8,316 bases of DNA from Candidatus Omnitrophota bacterium (GTDB lineage Bacteria > Omnitrophota > Gorgyraeia > Duberdicusellales > 4484-171). The translations under genes were made by a program, and so were the position numbers. Location of the stretch: NCBI GenBank assembly GCA_021735105.1, contig JAIPHS010000036.1, forward strand, positions 1-8,316, in the 5' to 3' direction. Positions 1 through 5,515 of the stretch are shown piece by piece; positions within the stretch are counted from its first letter, which is position 1, and every line of letters begins with the position of its first letter. Under the pieces are notes generated by a model that searched no databases, was not told where the DNA came from, and saw only the letters and a program-made list of their open reading frames with translations.

Positions 1-12
1 TATTCTCCTCTA
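1..12 (-). promoter_or_regulatory. Possible ribosome binding site of a divergent gene off the left edge
   Basis: Read on the minus strand, positions 11 to 5 give AGAGGAG, a good SD core, followed by AATA up to the window edge. A start codon would fall just outside the window. If real, an upstream gene is divergently transcribed and positions 12-79 are a shared intergenic promoter region. The motif is short and could be chance; nothing else supports it inside the window. Confidence 0.2.
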
Positions 13-32
13 AGATTTTTAAAAATATTTTC

Positions 33-60
33 TAGACATTTCGTTTATTTTTGATTTAAT
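33..60 (+). promoter_or_regulatory. Putative promoter of the Na/Pi transporter gene
   Basis: TAGACA (33-38; 5 of 6 matches to the -35 consensus) is separated by 16 bases from TTTAAT (55-60; 5 of 6 to the -10). Transcription would start near 67, giving a leader of only about 13 bases with no SD before the ATG at 80. The region is very AT-rich, so chance matches are likely. No clear Pho-box repeat is seen. Confidence 0.3.
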
Positions 61-79
61 AGTGTAATTTAGATAAATT

Positions 80-1222
80 ATGAATGGATCCAAACTACCT
101 CTATCAAGATTAAATACTCTTTTTAAAGCTTTAGCAGTTATTGCTTTAGTTTATCTATTTTTAGTTAGTATTGGCTTGTTAGGGGTTGCTTTTCGCGGTT
201 TTGGCAGGAGTTTTGCCGAGAATTTAATCCAAACCACCTTAAATCCTTTTGTCGGCCTTTTTATCGGTATTTTAGCTACCAGTTTGATTCAAAGTTCATC
301 TACAACAACTTCTATTACGGTGGGAATGGTATCTTCAGGGGTATTAACTGTAGGGGGGGCTATTCCCATTATGATGGGGGCAAATATCGGCACCACCGTA
401 ACCAACTTGATCGTTTCACTGGCTCATATCGGCAGAAGAGAAGAGTTTAAGCGGGCGATCAGCGGCGCTGCTGTTCATGATTTTTTCAATGTTTTAGCTG
501 TTTGTATATTACTGCCGCTTCAAATCTGGACAGGGTTTTTGCATAAGGCGGCTGTGTGGATGAGCAATATTTTTCAAGGTTTCGGAGGGCTTACCTTTAC
601 CAGTCCTCTTAAGGCTGCAACTAAACCGGTTGTAACTTGGCTGCAAGTCAGTTTAGAAAAGTTATCTTTCCTACCTTCTAAATTAATTTATCTTATTATG
701 CTGGCCTTAGCTATAGTTTTTTTATTTTTCTCTTTATGTTTTATTGTAAAGATTATGCGGACCCTGGTAATGGATAAGGCAGAATTAGCTTTAAATAATA
801 TATTTGGAAAAAGTGCTTTAATTGCGATTTTTGGCGGTTTTATTTTTACTTCCATTGTTCAAAGCAGTTCAATTACTACATCTTTAATGGTACCGCTTGT
901 AGCCGCGGGAATTTTGACAGTTGAGACAATTTTTCCGATTACTCTAGGAGCTAATTTAGGCACAACCACTACTGCAATTTTGGCTTCATTTGCCACCGGA
1001 AATATTTCTGCCATAGTTGTAGCTTTTGTTCATTTTCTTTTTAATTTGATTGGGATTTTAATTATATATCCTTTTAAATTTTTAAGAAAAATTCCTATAT
1101 TTTTAGCTTACGGGTTAGGTAACCTTGCTTATAAAAAGCGCAGGTATGCTATCCTTTTTGTTTTATTTTTATTTTTTATAATTCCGGCAGTATTAATATT
1201 TTTATCTAAATTGATAAATTAA
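80..1222 (+). CDS. Na+/phosphate cotransporter family protein (NptA/PNaS type), lacking the PhoU tail
   Basis: Integral inner-membrane protein of 380 residues, predicted to import inorganic phosphate with sodium. It shows the duplicated signature of the family: QSSS at residues 71-74 and again at 261-264, each followed about 26-30 residues later by a GAN(I/L)GTT loop (100-106 and 290-296). The two halves are inverted-repeat re-entrant modules of the sodium/phosphate symporters. A hydrophobic segment lies near residues 16-37, and the C-terminus ends in a long hydrophobic stretch (about 357-376). Many bacterial homologues are about 550 residues with a fused C-terminal PhoU domain; here the protein stops after the transport core, and a separate PhoU gene starts 15 bp later. 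The start at 80 has no visible SD, although later genes in the window mostly have strong ones. Family assignment is firm; phosphate as substrate is inferred from the family and the PhoU neighbour. Confidence 0.9.
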   Translation: MNGSKLPLSRLNTLFKALAVIALVYLFLVSIGLLGVAFRGFGRSFAENLIQTTLNPFVGLFIGILATSLIQSSSTTTSITVGMVSSGVLTVGGAIPIMMGANIGTTVTNLIVSLAHIGRREEFKRAISGAAVHDFFNVLAVCILLPLQIWTGFLHKAAVWMSNIFQGFGGLTFTSPLKAATKPVVTWLQVSLEKLSFLPSKLIYLIMLALAIVFLFFSLCFIVKIMRTLVMDKAELALNNIFGKSALIAIFGGFIFTSIVQSSSITTSLMVPLVAAGILTVETIFPITLGANLGTTTTAILASFATGNISAIVVAFVHFLFNLIGILIIYPFKFLRKIPIFLAYGLGNLAYKKRRYAILFVLFLFFIIPAVLIFLSKLIN

Positions 1223-1237
1223 AAATAGGGGGATGAT

Positions 1238-1915
1238 ATGTTTGAAAATTTATTACAATTTTGGCGCGGGAAAGACTTTTTAAGCCAGGTTCTTGATGAG
1301 TTTAAAAAGATGTTAGATGATACTCATCAGATGTTTGATTCTGTTTGTTATCGGCTTATTGACAACAAGGAAGAATCTTTTTTAAAAGATAATATTTATT
1401 CTTTGGATAAAAAAGTCAATAATTTAGAGAAGGATATTAGAAAAAGGATTATCGAGCATTTGGCAATCCAGCCTTCTGTAGATTTGCCCACCTCGTTGCT
1501 TTTGATGAGTGTGGTAAAGGATGCAGAGAGGTTGGGTGATTATGCAAAAAATTTATTTGAAGTGACTGATATCCTTGATGGCCCCTTAGATAAAGAAAAA
1601 TATCTACAATTTTTTGATGATATTGGAGGGGATCTTGAAAAATTATTTAATATTACAAAAGAGGCTTTTATTGATTCAGACGAAAAACAAGCTGCTTCTG
1701 CCTGGAACTTTGAGACAAAAATAGTAAAAAGGTGTGAGGATATTTTCGTTAAGCTGGCCAATAGTGATTTGCCGGTAAACACTGCTGTTGCTTTTACTTT
1801 AATTGCCCGTTATTACAAAAGAATTGCGGCTCATCTAACCAATATTGCAACTTCTATTATCGTACCATTAGATCAGCTAGATTATTTTAGGGAAAAAAGA
1901 AAAAAAACCATCTGA
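1238..1915 (+). CDS. PhoU-domain protein (DUF47/PhoU-like), partner of the Na/Pi transporter
   Basis: A 225-residue, mostly helical, soluble protein with two PhoU-like three-helix repeats. The first repeat carries the acidic metal-binding type motif D95-x-E97-xxx-D101 (DAERLGDYAKN). The equivalent region of the second repeat, residues 191-204 (RYYKRIAAHLTNIA), keeps the HxxNIA end but has K and A where acidic residues are usual, so one metal cluster may be lost. It follows the transporter stop by 15 bp, with an AGGGGG SD at 1227-1232 before the ATG, so the two genes are very likely cotranscribed. PhoU proteins restrain phosphate uptake and tune phosphate signalling; this one probably controls the upstream transporter from the cytoplasmic face. 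No Pst transporter or PhoR/PhoB gene is in the window. The minus-strand reading frame inside it (1540-1782) is a shadow. Confidence 0.85.
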   Translation: MFENLLQFWRGKDFLSQVLDEFKKMLDDTHQMFDSVCYRLIDNKEESFLKDNIYSLDKKVNNLEKDIRKRIIEHLAIQPSVDLPTSLLLMSVVKDAERLGDYAKNLFEVTDILDGPLDKEKYLQFFDDIGGDLEKLFNITKEAFIDSDEKQAASAWNFETKIVKRCEDIFVKLANSDLPVNTAVAFTLIARYYKRIAAHLTNIATSIIVPLDQLDYFREKRKKTI

Positions 1916-1924
1916 TATTTTTGC

Positions 1925-1972
1925 AGACGTCCTATTTTCGCCAAAAGTAGACGTCCTACAAGGGTACACCCT
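1925..1972. repeat. Short direct repeat and inverted repeats between phoU-like and HD-GYP genes
   Basis: AGACGTCCTA occurs twice, at 1925-1934 and 1949-1958, around a near-palindromic spacer TTTTCGCCAAAA (1935-1946). Each copy contains the palindrome GACGTC. Directly after comes AGGGTACACCCT (1961-1972), an inverted repeat with 5-base arms around AC. The patch ends six bases before the -35 of the HD-GYP promoter. It could be a dispersed intergenic repeat or an operator region. There is no U-tract, so it does not look like a terminator. Confidence 0.55.
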
Positions 1973-1977
1973 ATAAT

Positions 1978-2006
1978 TTGATAGAGTGATTATTTTATGG
2001 TATAAT
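1978..2006 (+). promoter_or_regulatory. Near-consensus sigma-70-type promoter for the HD-GYP gene
   Basis: TTGATA (1978-1983) and a perfect TATAAT (2001-2006) are separated by exactly 17 bases. Transcription should begin near 2012-2014, which rules out the in-frame TTG at 2012 as a translation start and leaves a leader of about 74 bases before the ATG at 2087. A second TATAAT at 1972-1977 has only a weak -35 (TAGACG, 1948-1953, 18-base spacer). Confidence 0.75.
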
Positions 2007-2055
2007 TAATATTGCGGATTGTTAATATATTGCAGCTTTTAGGAGAGGGTAGTCA

Positions 2056-2097
2056 ATGTGGCTATCTGTTTTTATCTCTAGGCATTATGGAAAATGA
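2056..2097 (+). CDS. Possible 13-residue leader peptide overlapping the HD-GYP start
   Basis: ATG at 2056 opens a short frame encoding MWLSVFISRHYGK and ending in TGA at 2095-2097. It is preceded at good spacing by the best SD in this leader, AGGAGAGG (2041-2048). It overlaps the first codons of the HD-GYP gene (ATG 2087) in another frame. That downstream ATG has only a weak AGG (2080-2082) of its own, so its translation may be coupled to the leader. No run of one amino acid suggests classical attenuation. It may instead be an accidental frame; there is no comparative evidence. Confidence 0.35.
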   Translation: MWLSVFISRHYGK

Positions 2098-3811
2098 CAA
2101 GCATTTAAATGATAGGTTAAAATCTTTAAAGATATACAAAAGAATCATCAACTTTACCAAAGATGGAGTTTTTTCCTATAACTTCAACCAAGGTAAAATT
2201 CTTTTTGCCAATCAGGCTTTAGTTGATATTTTAGGCCTTGAAGTTGATCCTAAGAAACTAATCGGCAAAAAGGTTGATGAAATTATAGAATACATCCAAG
2301 ACCCCGGAACTGTTAGAGAAAAGCTTAAAAAAGAAGGCCAAATTCATAATTTTGAATATAACTTTAAAACTTTAGCCGGTCAAGATAAATGGGTCATGCA
2401 TAATGCATTCTTAAGAGAAGCCGATGGCGAGAAAATAGTAGAATCTGTTATCAGAGATATTACCTACCAAAAAAAGATAGAAAAAGAAATTTTATTTAAT
2501 CAATTTGTTCTTGATCATATGAGCAATCCCGTTTTATGGATTACCTCAGAAGGAGGCATTGATTATGTAAATCAAGCCGCTATTGATATTTTAGACTATT
2601 CAAAAGAGGAGCTATTGGGTTCTAAAATTTTTGATATTGATGATAATTTTTTTCAAGCAGATTGGCCGGAATTTTGGGAAAAAATAAAAAAACAAAAAAC
2701 TTTAACGGTTGAAACAACCTATAAAACAAAAACGGGTAAAACTTTTCCTGTTGAGATTATTATAAATTATATGCGTTATAATCACAGCCAACATCTTTGT
2801 GCTGTGGTAAGAAATTTAACTGAACGCCACAGGGTTGAAAGTGCCCTAAGAAGATCTGAAGAGGAAAAATCATTAATTCTAGATAGTCTTTCTGAATTTG
2901 TCGCTTATTATGATAATAAATTAAACCTACTTTGGGTAAATAAGGCTGTAAGCGAAGTAGTAGGCGAATCTTCCAGCAGGTTGATTGGGTTAAATTGGAA
3001 TCAGGTTTGGGAAAAGGTAAATGTTGAAGTTGGAGTTCATCCGGTAAAAAGTGTTATCCAAACCGGAAAATTTCATAAAAAGGAAGTTACCTCAAGAGAT
3101 GGAAAATCTTGGCTTATTCGGGCTTATCCGGTCAAAAATATTGAAGATAAAATAGTTGGAATTGTTGAAGTAGCTCTGGATATATCTCAAAGAAAAAGCG
3201 CTGAATATCAAAGGCAGCTTAATTTAAACAGAACCAGAAGAATTTTAGAAGAAACTGTAGGAGCCCTGGCAGCAACTTCTGAACGGCGTGACCCTTATAC
3301 GGCCGGCCATCAAAGAAGAGTGTCACAACTGGCTTGCGCTATAGCTAAAGAATTAGGTTTTAGCCCTAATCGTCTTGAAGGTATAAGGATGGCTGCTAAC
3401 ATTCATGATGTAGGTAAAGTTTATGTTCCGGCTGAAATTTTAAGTAAACCAACCACTTTGACCCAATTAGAGTTTAACATTATCCAAACCCATCCTCAAA
3501 TTGGTTATGATATTTTAAAAGAAATTGAGTTCCCCTGGCCGATAGCTAAAATTGTTCTTCAGCATCATGAAAAGTTAAATGGAGTAGGTTACCCCAACGG
3601 AATAAGATCGAAAGAGATTTTAGTTGGCGCAAAGATATTAATTGTGGCTGATGTTGTAGAGGCAATGGCTTCCCACCGTCCTTATCGGGCTGCTTTAGGT
3701 ATTAATGCTGCCCTTTCAGAAATTGAAAAAGGTAAAGGAGAACTTTATGATCCTGAAATAGTAGAAATTTGCCTTAAACTTTTTAACCGCAAGAAATTTA
3801 AATTTAAGTAA
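2087..3811 (+). CDS. PAS-PAS-PAS-HD-GYP signalling protein, probable cyclic di-GMP phosphodiesterase
   Basis: Counted from the ATG at 2087, the protein has 574 residues and no membrane segment, so it is cytoplasmic. Three PAS-like sensor domains lie at about 15-125, 139-245 and 268-370, each ending in an exit motif of the D-I-T/N-L-T/D-I-S type and joined by charged, probably coiled helices. The C-terminus (about 386-565) is a full HD-GYP domain: H408 in DPYTAGH, H440-D441 in NIHDVGK, HHE at 493-495, and GYP at 501-503 within HHEKLNGVGYP. The usual HD, HHE and GYP residues are all present, so it should be catalytically competent; HD-GYP enzymes hydrolyse c-di-GMP (some act on cGAMP). The 599-codon version starting at TTG 2012 is unlikely, because that codon sits at the expected transcription start. 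PAS ligands cannot be told from the sequence. No GGDEF protein is in the window. Confidence 0.9.
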   Translation: MENDKHLNDRLKSLKIYKRIINFTKDGVFSYNFNQGKILFANQALVDILGLEVDPKKLIGKKVDEIIEYIQDPGTVREKLKKEGQIHNFEYNFKTLAGQDKWVMHNAFLREADGEKIVESVIRDITYQKKIEKEILFNQFVLDHMSNPVLWITSEGGIDYVNQAAIDILDYSKEELLGSKIFDIDDNFFQADWPEFWEKIKKQKTLTVETTYKTKTGKTFPVEIIINYMRYNHSQHLCAVVRNLTERHRVESALRRSEEEKSLILDSLSEFVAYYDNKLNLLWVNKAVSEVVGESSSRLIGLNWNQVWEKVNVEVGVHPVKSVIQTGKFHKKEVTSRDGKSWLIRAYPVKNIEDKIVGIVEVALDISQRKSAEYQRQLNLNRTRRILEETVGALAATSERRDPYTAGHQRRVSQLACAIAKELGFSPNRLEGIRMAANIHDVGKVYVPAEILSKPTTLTQLEFNIIQTHPQIGYDILKEIEFPWPIAKIVLQHHEKLNGVGYPNGIRSKEILVGAKILIVADVVEAMASHRPYRAALGINAALSEIEKGKGELYDPEIVEICLKLFNRKKFKFK

Positions 3812-3876
3812 AGAAAGTAACCGTTTACAAAGTAGCCTTAAAAACCTTTTTTTTCTAGTAATTAGGATTTTTTTTA

Positions 3877-3885
3877 TGTTATTAT
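3877..3885 (+). promoter_or_regulatory. Putative extended -10 promoter
   Basis: TGT followed by TATTAT (3880-3885) makes an extended -10 element; no credible -35 lies 17 bases upstream. Transcription would begin near 3892, just before the SD at 3896-3902. It follows poly-T runs (about 3847-3854 and 3868-3875) with no good hairpin, so read-through from the HD-GYP gene is also possible. Confidence 0.35.
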
Positions 3886-3895
3886 TTAAGTTGAA

Positions 3896-3902
3896 AAGGA
3901 GG
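3896..3902 (+). promoter_or_regulatory. Strong RBS that points to a start before the signal peptide
   Basis: AAGGAGG is a near-perfect SD. At the normal 5-9 base spacing, the in-frame codons are ATC (3908) and TTA (3911); none is ATG, GTG or TTG. The encoded residues directly downstream form a clear signal peptide, so this SD almost certainly serves the gene ending at 4297. Confidence 0.7.
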
Positions 3903-3907
3903 CTAAT

Positions 3908-4297
3908 ATCTTAGTTAAAAAAACTATTGTTTTTAGTTTAATTTTTGCTCTTATTTCTACTTTTTTTCTATCAGCGGTTTTAGCTAATGCAGAACTGGTG
4001 GGAAAGCATGCTCAGCTTACCGGCCCCAGAAGCTTAAACTATATCGGCCTAGCTAAAACTAACCAAGCTTACCGGCTTATGGAATTGGCTTTAGAGAGAA
4101 AACAGTTTAAAAATATAGTAGATAATTTTGACATTGTTATTATCGAAAATAATATTGCGGTTTGTGTCTTAGATATAGAATTGTTTGAAAATAAAGCTGA
4201 AGTATTAGTTTTAGAAGGCTTGCAAAAAGGAATAACCGGCTGGGTTCCTCTCAGTTGGCTTCCTGAGGAACCGAAAAAAGTTAAGCTCTGGCAATAA
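3908..4297 (+). CDS. Small secreted protein with SH3-like C-terminus; non-canonical start
   Basis: The frame is open from an in-frame stop at 3887. Read from ATC at 3908 it gives 129 residues, beginning with a textbook Sec signal peptide: Lys-Lys at 4-5, a hydrophobic core at 7-25, and a likely cleavage site after A-N-A (26-28). The mature part has a helical stretch (AYRLMELALERKQF) and then a beta-rich segment ending in GITGWVPLSWLPEE, which resembles the end of a bacterial SH3-like fold. No ATG, GTG or TTG exists in frame before GTG at 3998. A start at 3998 would delete the whole signal peptide and lie about 95 bases from the SD. I therefore prefer a rare AUC start at 3908; a single-base assembly or population variant (C3910G giving ATG, or A3913G giving TTG) would also explain it. 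The likely location is periplasmic or extracellular. Function unknown. Confidence 0.65.
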   Translation: MLVKKTIVFSLIFALISTFFLSAVLANAELVGKHAQLTGPRSLNYIGLAKTNQAYRLMELALERKQFKNIVDNFDIVIIENNIAVCVLDIELFENKAEVLVLEGLQKGITGWVPLSWLPEEPKKVKLWQ

Positions 4298-4315
4298 CCA
4301 ACTCGACCAACCCTC

Positions 4316-4344
4316 TTTCCATAACTAAAATAATCTGATATAAT
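4316..4344 (+). promoter_or_regulatory. Promoter of the cyclophilin-like/lipoprotein pair
   Basis: TTTCCA (4316-4321; 4 of 6) and a perfect TATAAT (4339-4344) are 17 bases apart. The start point would be near 4351, leaving a leader of about 35 bases. Confidence 0.55.
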
Positions 4345-4357
4345 ATTTTCCAAAGTC

Positions 4358-4372
4358 ACGCTTCGGGGGCGT
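4358..4372 (+). other. Small GC-rich hairpin in the 5' leader
   Basis: ACGC (4358-4361) pairs with GCGT (4369-4372) around a short loop, just upstream of the SD AAGGGGG (4374-4379). The stem is only 4-5 bp, but it stands out as GC-rich in an AT-rich leader. A regulatory role is unproven. Confidence 0.2.
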
Positions 4373-4385
4373 AAGGGGGTTTATT

Positions 4386-4760
4386 ATGAAAAAGATTATA
4401 TTTGAAACTGAAGCTGTAAAATTTACCGGACTTTTAAATGAGAGTCAAGCTGCTTCTGAGATTTACAACAATCTTCCGGTAAGTTCCCAGATATCCTGCT
4501 GGGGCAAAGAAATATATTTTGACCTTGGTTTTAAGGTATCATCTGAATCAGCTACTATGGAGTTATCGATAGCAGATATCGGCTATTGGCCTCAGGGCAA
4601 ATCTCTCTGTGTCTTTTTTGGCCCTACTCCTTTAAGTGAAAAAGAGGATAAACCGGTTCCAGCTTCTCCGGTTGTTGTAGTTGGAAAAGTTGAGACAAAC
4701 CTAGATAAACTTAGCCAAATAAAACTTGGCACACAAATAACTGTTGATAAACTTAAATGA
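4386..4760 (+). CDS. Cyclophilin-like fold protein (TM1367 family)
   Basis: A 124-residue protein without a signal peptide, so probably cytoplasmic. It resembles the small TM1367-type cyclophilin-like family: an N-terminal beta hairpin (KIIFETEAVKFTGLL), the segment WGKEIYFDLGFKV, and the characteristic run ADIGYWPQGKSLCVFFGPTP near residues 60-80, followed by a GKVETNLDKL type C-terminus. These proteins share the cyclophilin barrel but generally lack the classic prolyl-isomerase active-site set, and their role is not established. The start ATG has SD AAGGGGG at 4374-4379. Its stop overlaps the ATG of the next gene by 4 bases (ATGA, 4757-4760), so the two are translationally coupled. The family call is by recognition of conserved segments; the function is unknown. 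Confidence 0.75.
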   Translation: MKKIIFETEAVKFTGLLNESQAASEIYNNLPVSSQISCWGKEIYFDLGFKVSSESATMELSIADIGYWPQGKSLCVFFGPTPLSEKEDKPVPASPVVVVGKVETNLDKLSQIKLGTQITVDKLK

Positions 4761-5152
4761 CTGTCTTTAAATTTTTTTTATTAATTAATTTTATTTTTTT
4801 ATTTAGCGGCTGCGCTCTTTTTACCAAAGCGCCTCAATTGCTTACTTTAAAAAGGCTAGGTGACAGCCAGAAACTGATGGAAGGAGACATTGAAAAAAAG
4901 AAAAAAAATTTAGCAAAATTAATAAATGATATCAGGGCAGATAAGCTAAAAAAGGGAATTGCTTATAACAGATTCATAAGGCTGTACGGAGAACCGGTTT
5001 TAGAAAAATCGATTAGTAAAGATAGCAAAGAAAAGAGGCTCCTTTACCGGCACCCTATAAAGTATTTTGATACTGATAAAGTCTATCTTTATTTTAATCA
5101 AGAAGCAAAGCTTATTGCCTGGGAGTATGTCAAAGCTGAACCAAAAAAGTAA
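4757..5152 (+). CDS. Hypothetical lipoprotein
   Basis: A 131-residue protein beginning with a short hydrophobic signal (residues 3-16) and a lipobox ending L-F-S-G-C19. Cys19 should be lipidated; Ala follows it rather than Asp, so outer-membrane sorting is plausible if the cell is a diderm. The mature part starts with a Lys-rich helix (about 40-65) with coiled-coil character, followed by a compact region with IRLYGEPVLEK and a C-terminal beta strand pair (KVYLYFNQEAKLIAWEYV). The G-x-P-turn plus terminal hairpin is reminiscent of small BamE/SmpA-like lipoproteins, but I cannot assign it to that family. The 4-base ATGA overlap with the cyclophilin-like gene makes them one translational unit. 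Function unknown. Confidence 0.7.
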   Translation: MTVFKFFLLINFIFLFSGCALFTKAPQLLTLKRLGDSQKLMEGDIEKKKKNLAKLINDIRADKLKKGIAYNRFIRLYGEPVLEKSISKDSKEKRLLYRHPIKYFDTDKVYLYFNQEAKLIAWEYVKAEPKK

Positions 5153-5184
5153 GTTTTCATCTGTCGTTATTTAAAACTTTTATA

Positions 5185-5213
5185 TTGACAAATTGCCTAA
5201 AAATATATATTAT
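5185..5213 (+). promoter_or_regulatory. Consensus promoter of the 64-aa membrane protein
   Basis: A perfect TTGACA (5185-5190), 17-base spacer and TATTAT (5208-5213) form one of the two strongest promoters in the window. The start point would be near 5220, about 35 bases before the ATG at 5255. Confidence 0.75.
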
Positions 5214-5240
5214 CTAATTAGTTTATTAAAAACAAAAAGC

Positions 5241-5249
5241 AAGGAGGTG
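5241..5249 (+). promoter_or_regulatory. Near-perfect Shine-Dalgarno site
   Basis: AAGGAGGTG matches the 16S rRNA 3' end over nine bases, five bases before the ATG at 5255. With the consensus promoter upstream it predicts high expression of the small protein. Confidence 0.75.
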
Positions 5250-5254
5250 CTGTA

Positions 5255-5449
5255 ATGGCAGAAGAACAAAAGAAAGGCGGCGCAGGGATAAAAGCTATCT
5301 TAAAGATTATTCTTGGTCTTATTTTCATCGCATTGGGTATTTGGGCGATAGTTGTTTGGTGGAAGGATCTTTTGGTTGTTATAAAAGGATGTATTGGCTT
5401 ATTTGCAATTTTAGCCGGTGCTATAACTATTGCAATTGCTAAAGAGTAA
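5255..5449 (+). CDS. Small two-helix membrane protein, unknown function
   Basis: A 64-residue protein with a charged soluble N-terminus (EEQKKGG, residues 3-9) and two hydrophobic segments at about 15-36 and 41-62, joined by a short loop containing WWKD. The topology predicts a hairpin in the inner membrane with both ends on the same side. It sits in its own compact unit: consensus promoter at 5185-5213, near-perfect SD, and a strong hairpin terminator 19 bases after the stop. That arrangement suggests an abundant, independently regulated protein rather than an operon member. I recognise no named family. Small Gly/Ala/Ile-rich proteins of this type recur in uncultured anaerobe genomes, but I cannot assign a role. 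Confidence 0.75.
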   Translation: MAEEQKKGGAGIKAILKIILGLIFIALGIWAIVVWWKDLLVVIKGCIGLFAILAGAITIAIAKE

Positions 5450-5468
5450 GTGGGCTATTAATAAAAAT

Positions 5469-5502
5469 TAAAAGGCAGGCTAAGAAATTAGCCTGCCTTT
5501 TA
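5469..5502. terminator. Strong hairpin terminator (possibly bidirectional)
   Basis: Positions 5469-5483 pair perfectly with 5488-5502 (15 bp, GC core GGCAGGC/GCCTGCC) around a GAAA tetraloop. The A-rich left arm and T-rich right arm (CCTTTT) give the short U-tract of an intrinsic terminator on either strand. It ends the 64-aa gene unit and lies only four bases before the SD of bioY. Confidence 0.8.
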
Positions 5503-5515
5503 CATAGGAGGGAAA

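Noticed and set aside
1..79. Pho box upstream of the phosphate transporter
   Set aside because: No pair of CTGTCAT-like repeats with the correct spacing is present.
1540..1782. Minus-strand open frame of 80 codons
   Set aside because: Lies wholly inside the PhoU-like gene in an AT-rich region, with no recognisable protein; a shadow frame.
2012..2086. N-terminal extension of the HD-GYP protein from TTG at 2012
   Set aside because: The codon coincides with the expected transcription start of a near-consensus promoter (TATAAT 2001-2006), so it cannot have an RBS on that transcript; ATG 2087 is preferred.
3812..3876. Terminator after the HD-GYP gene (poly-T runs near 3847-3854 and 3868-3875)
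   Set aside because: I could not find a stable hairpin before either T-run, so the runs alone do not support an intrinsic terminator.
4069..4359. Minus-strand open frame of 96 codons
   Set aside because: Antisense to the small secreted-protein gene and the next promoter; low-complexity Ser/Asn/Thr-rich product and no SD support.
5450..5515. Biotin-responsive operator or riboswitch upstream of bioY
   Set aside because: No BirA-type or BioR-type palindrome is visible; the only inverted repeat is the GAAA-capped terminator of the preceding gene.
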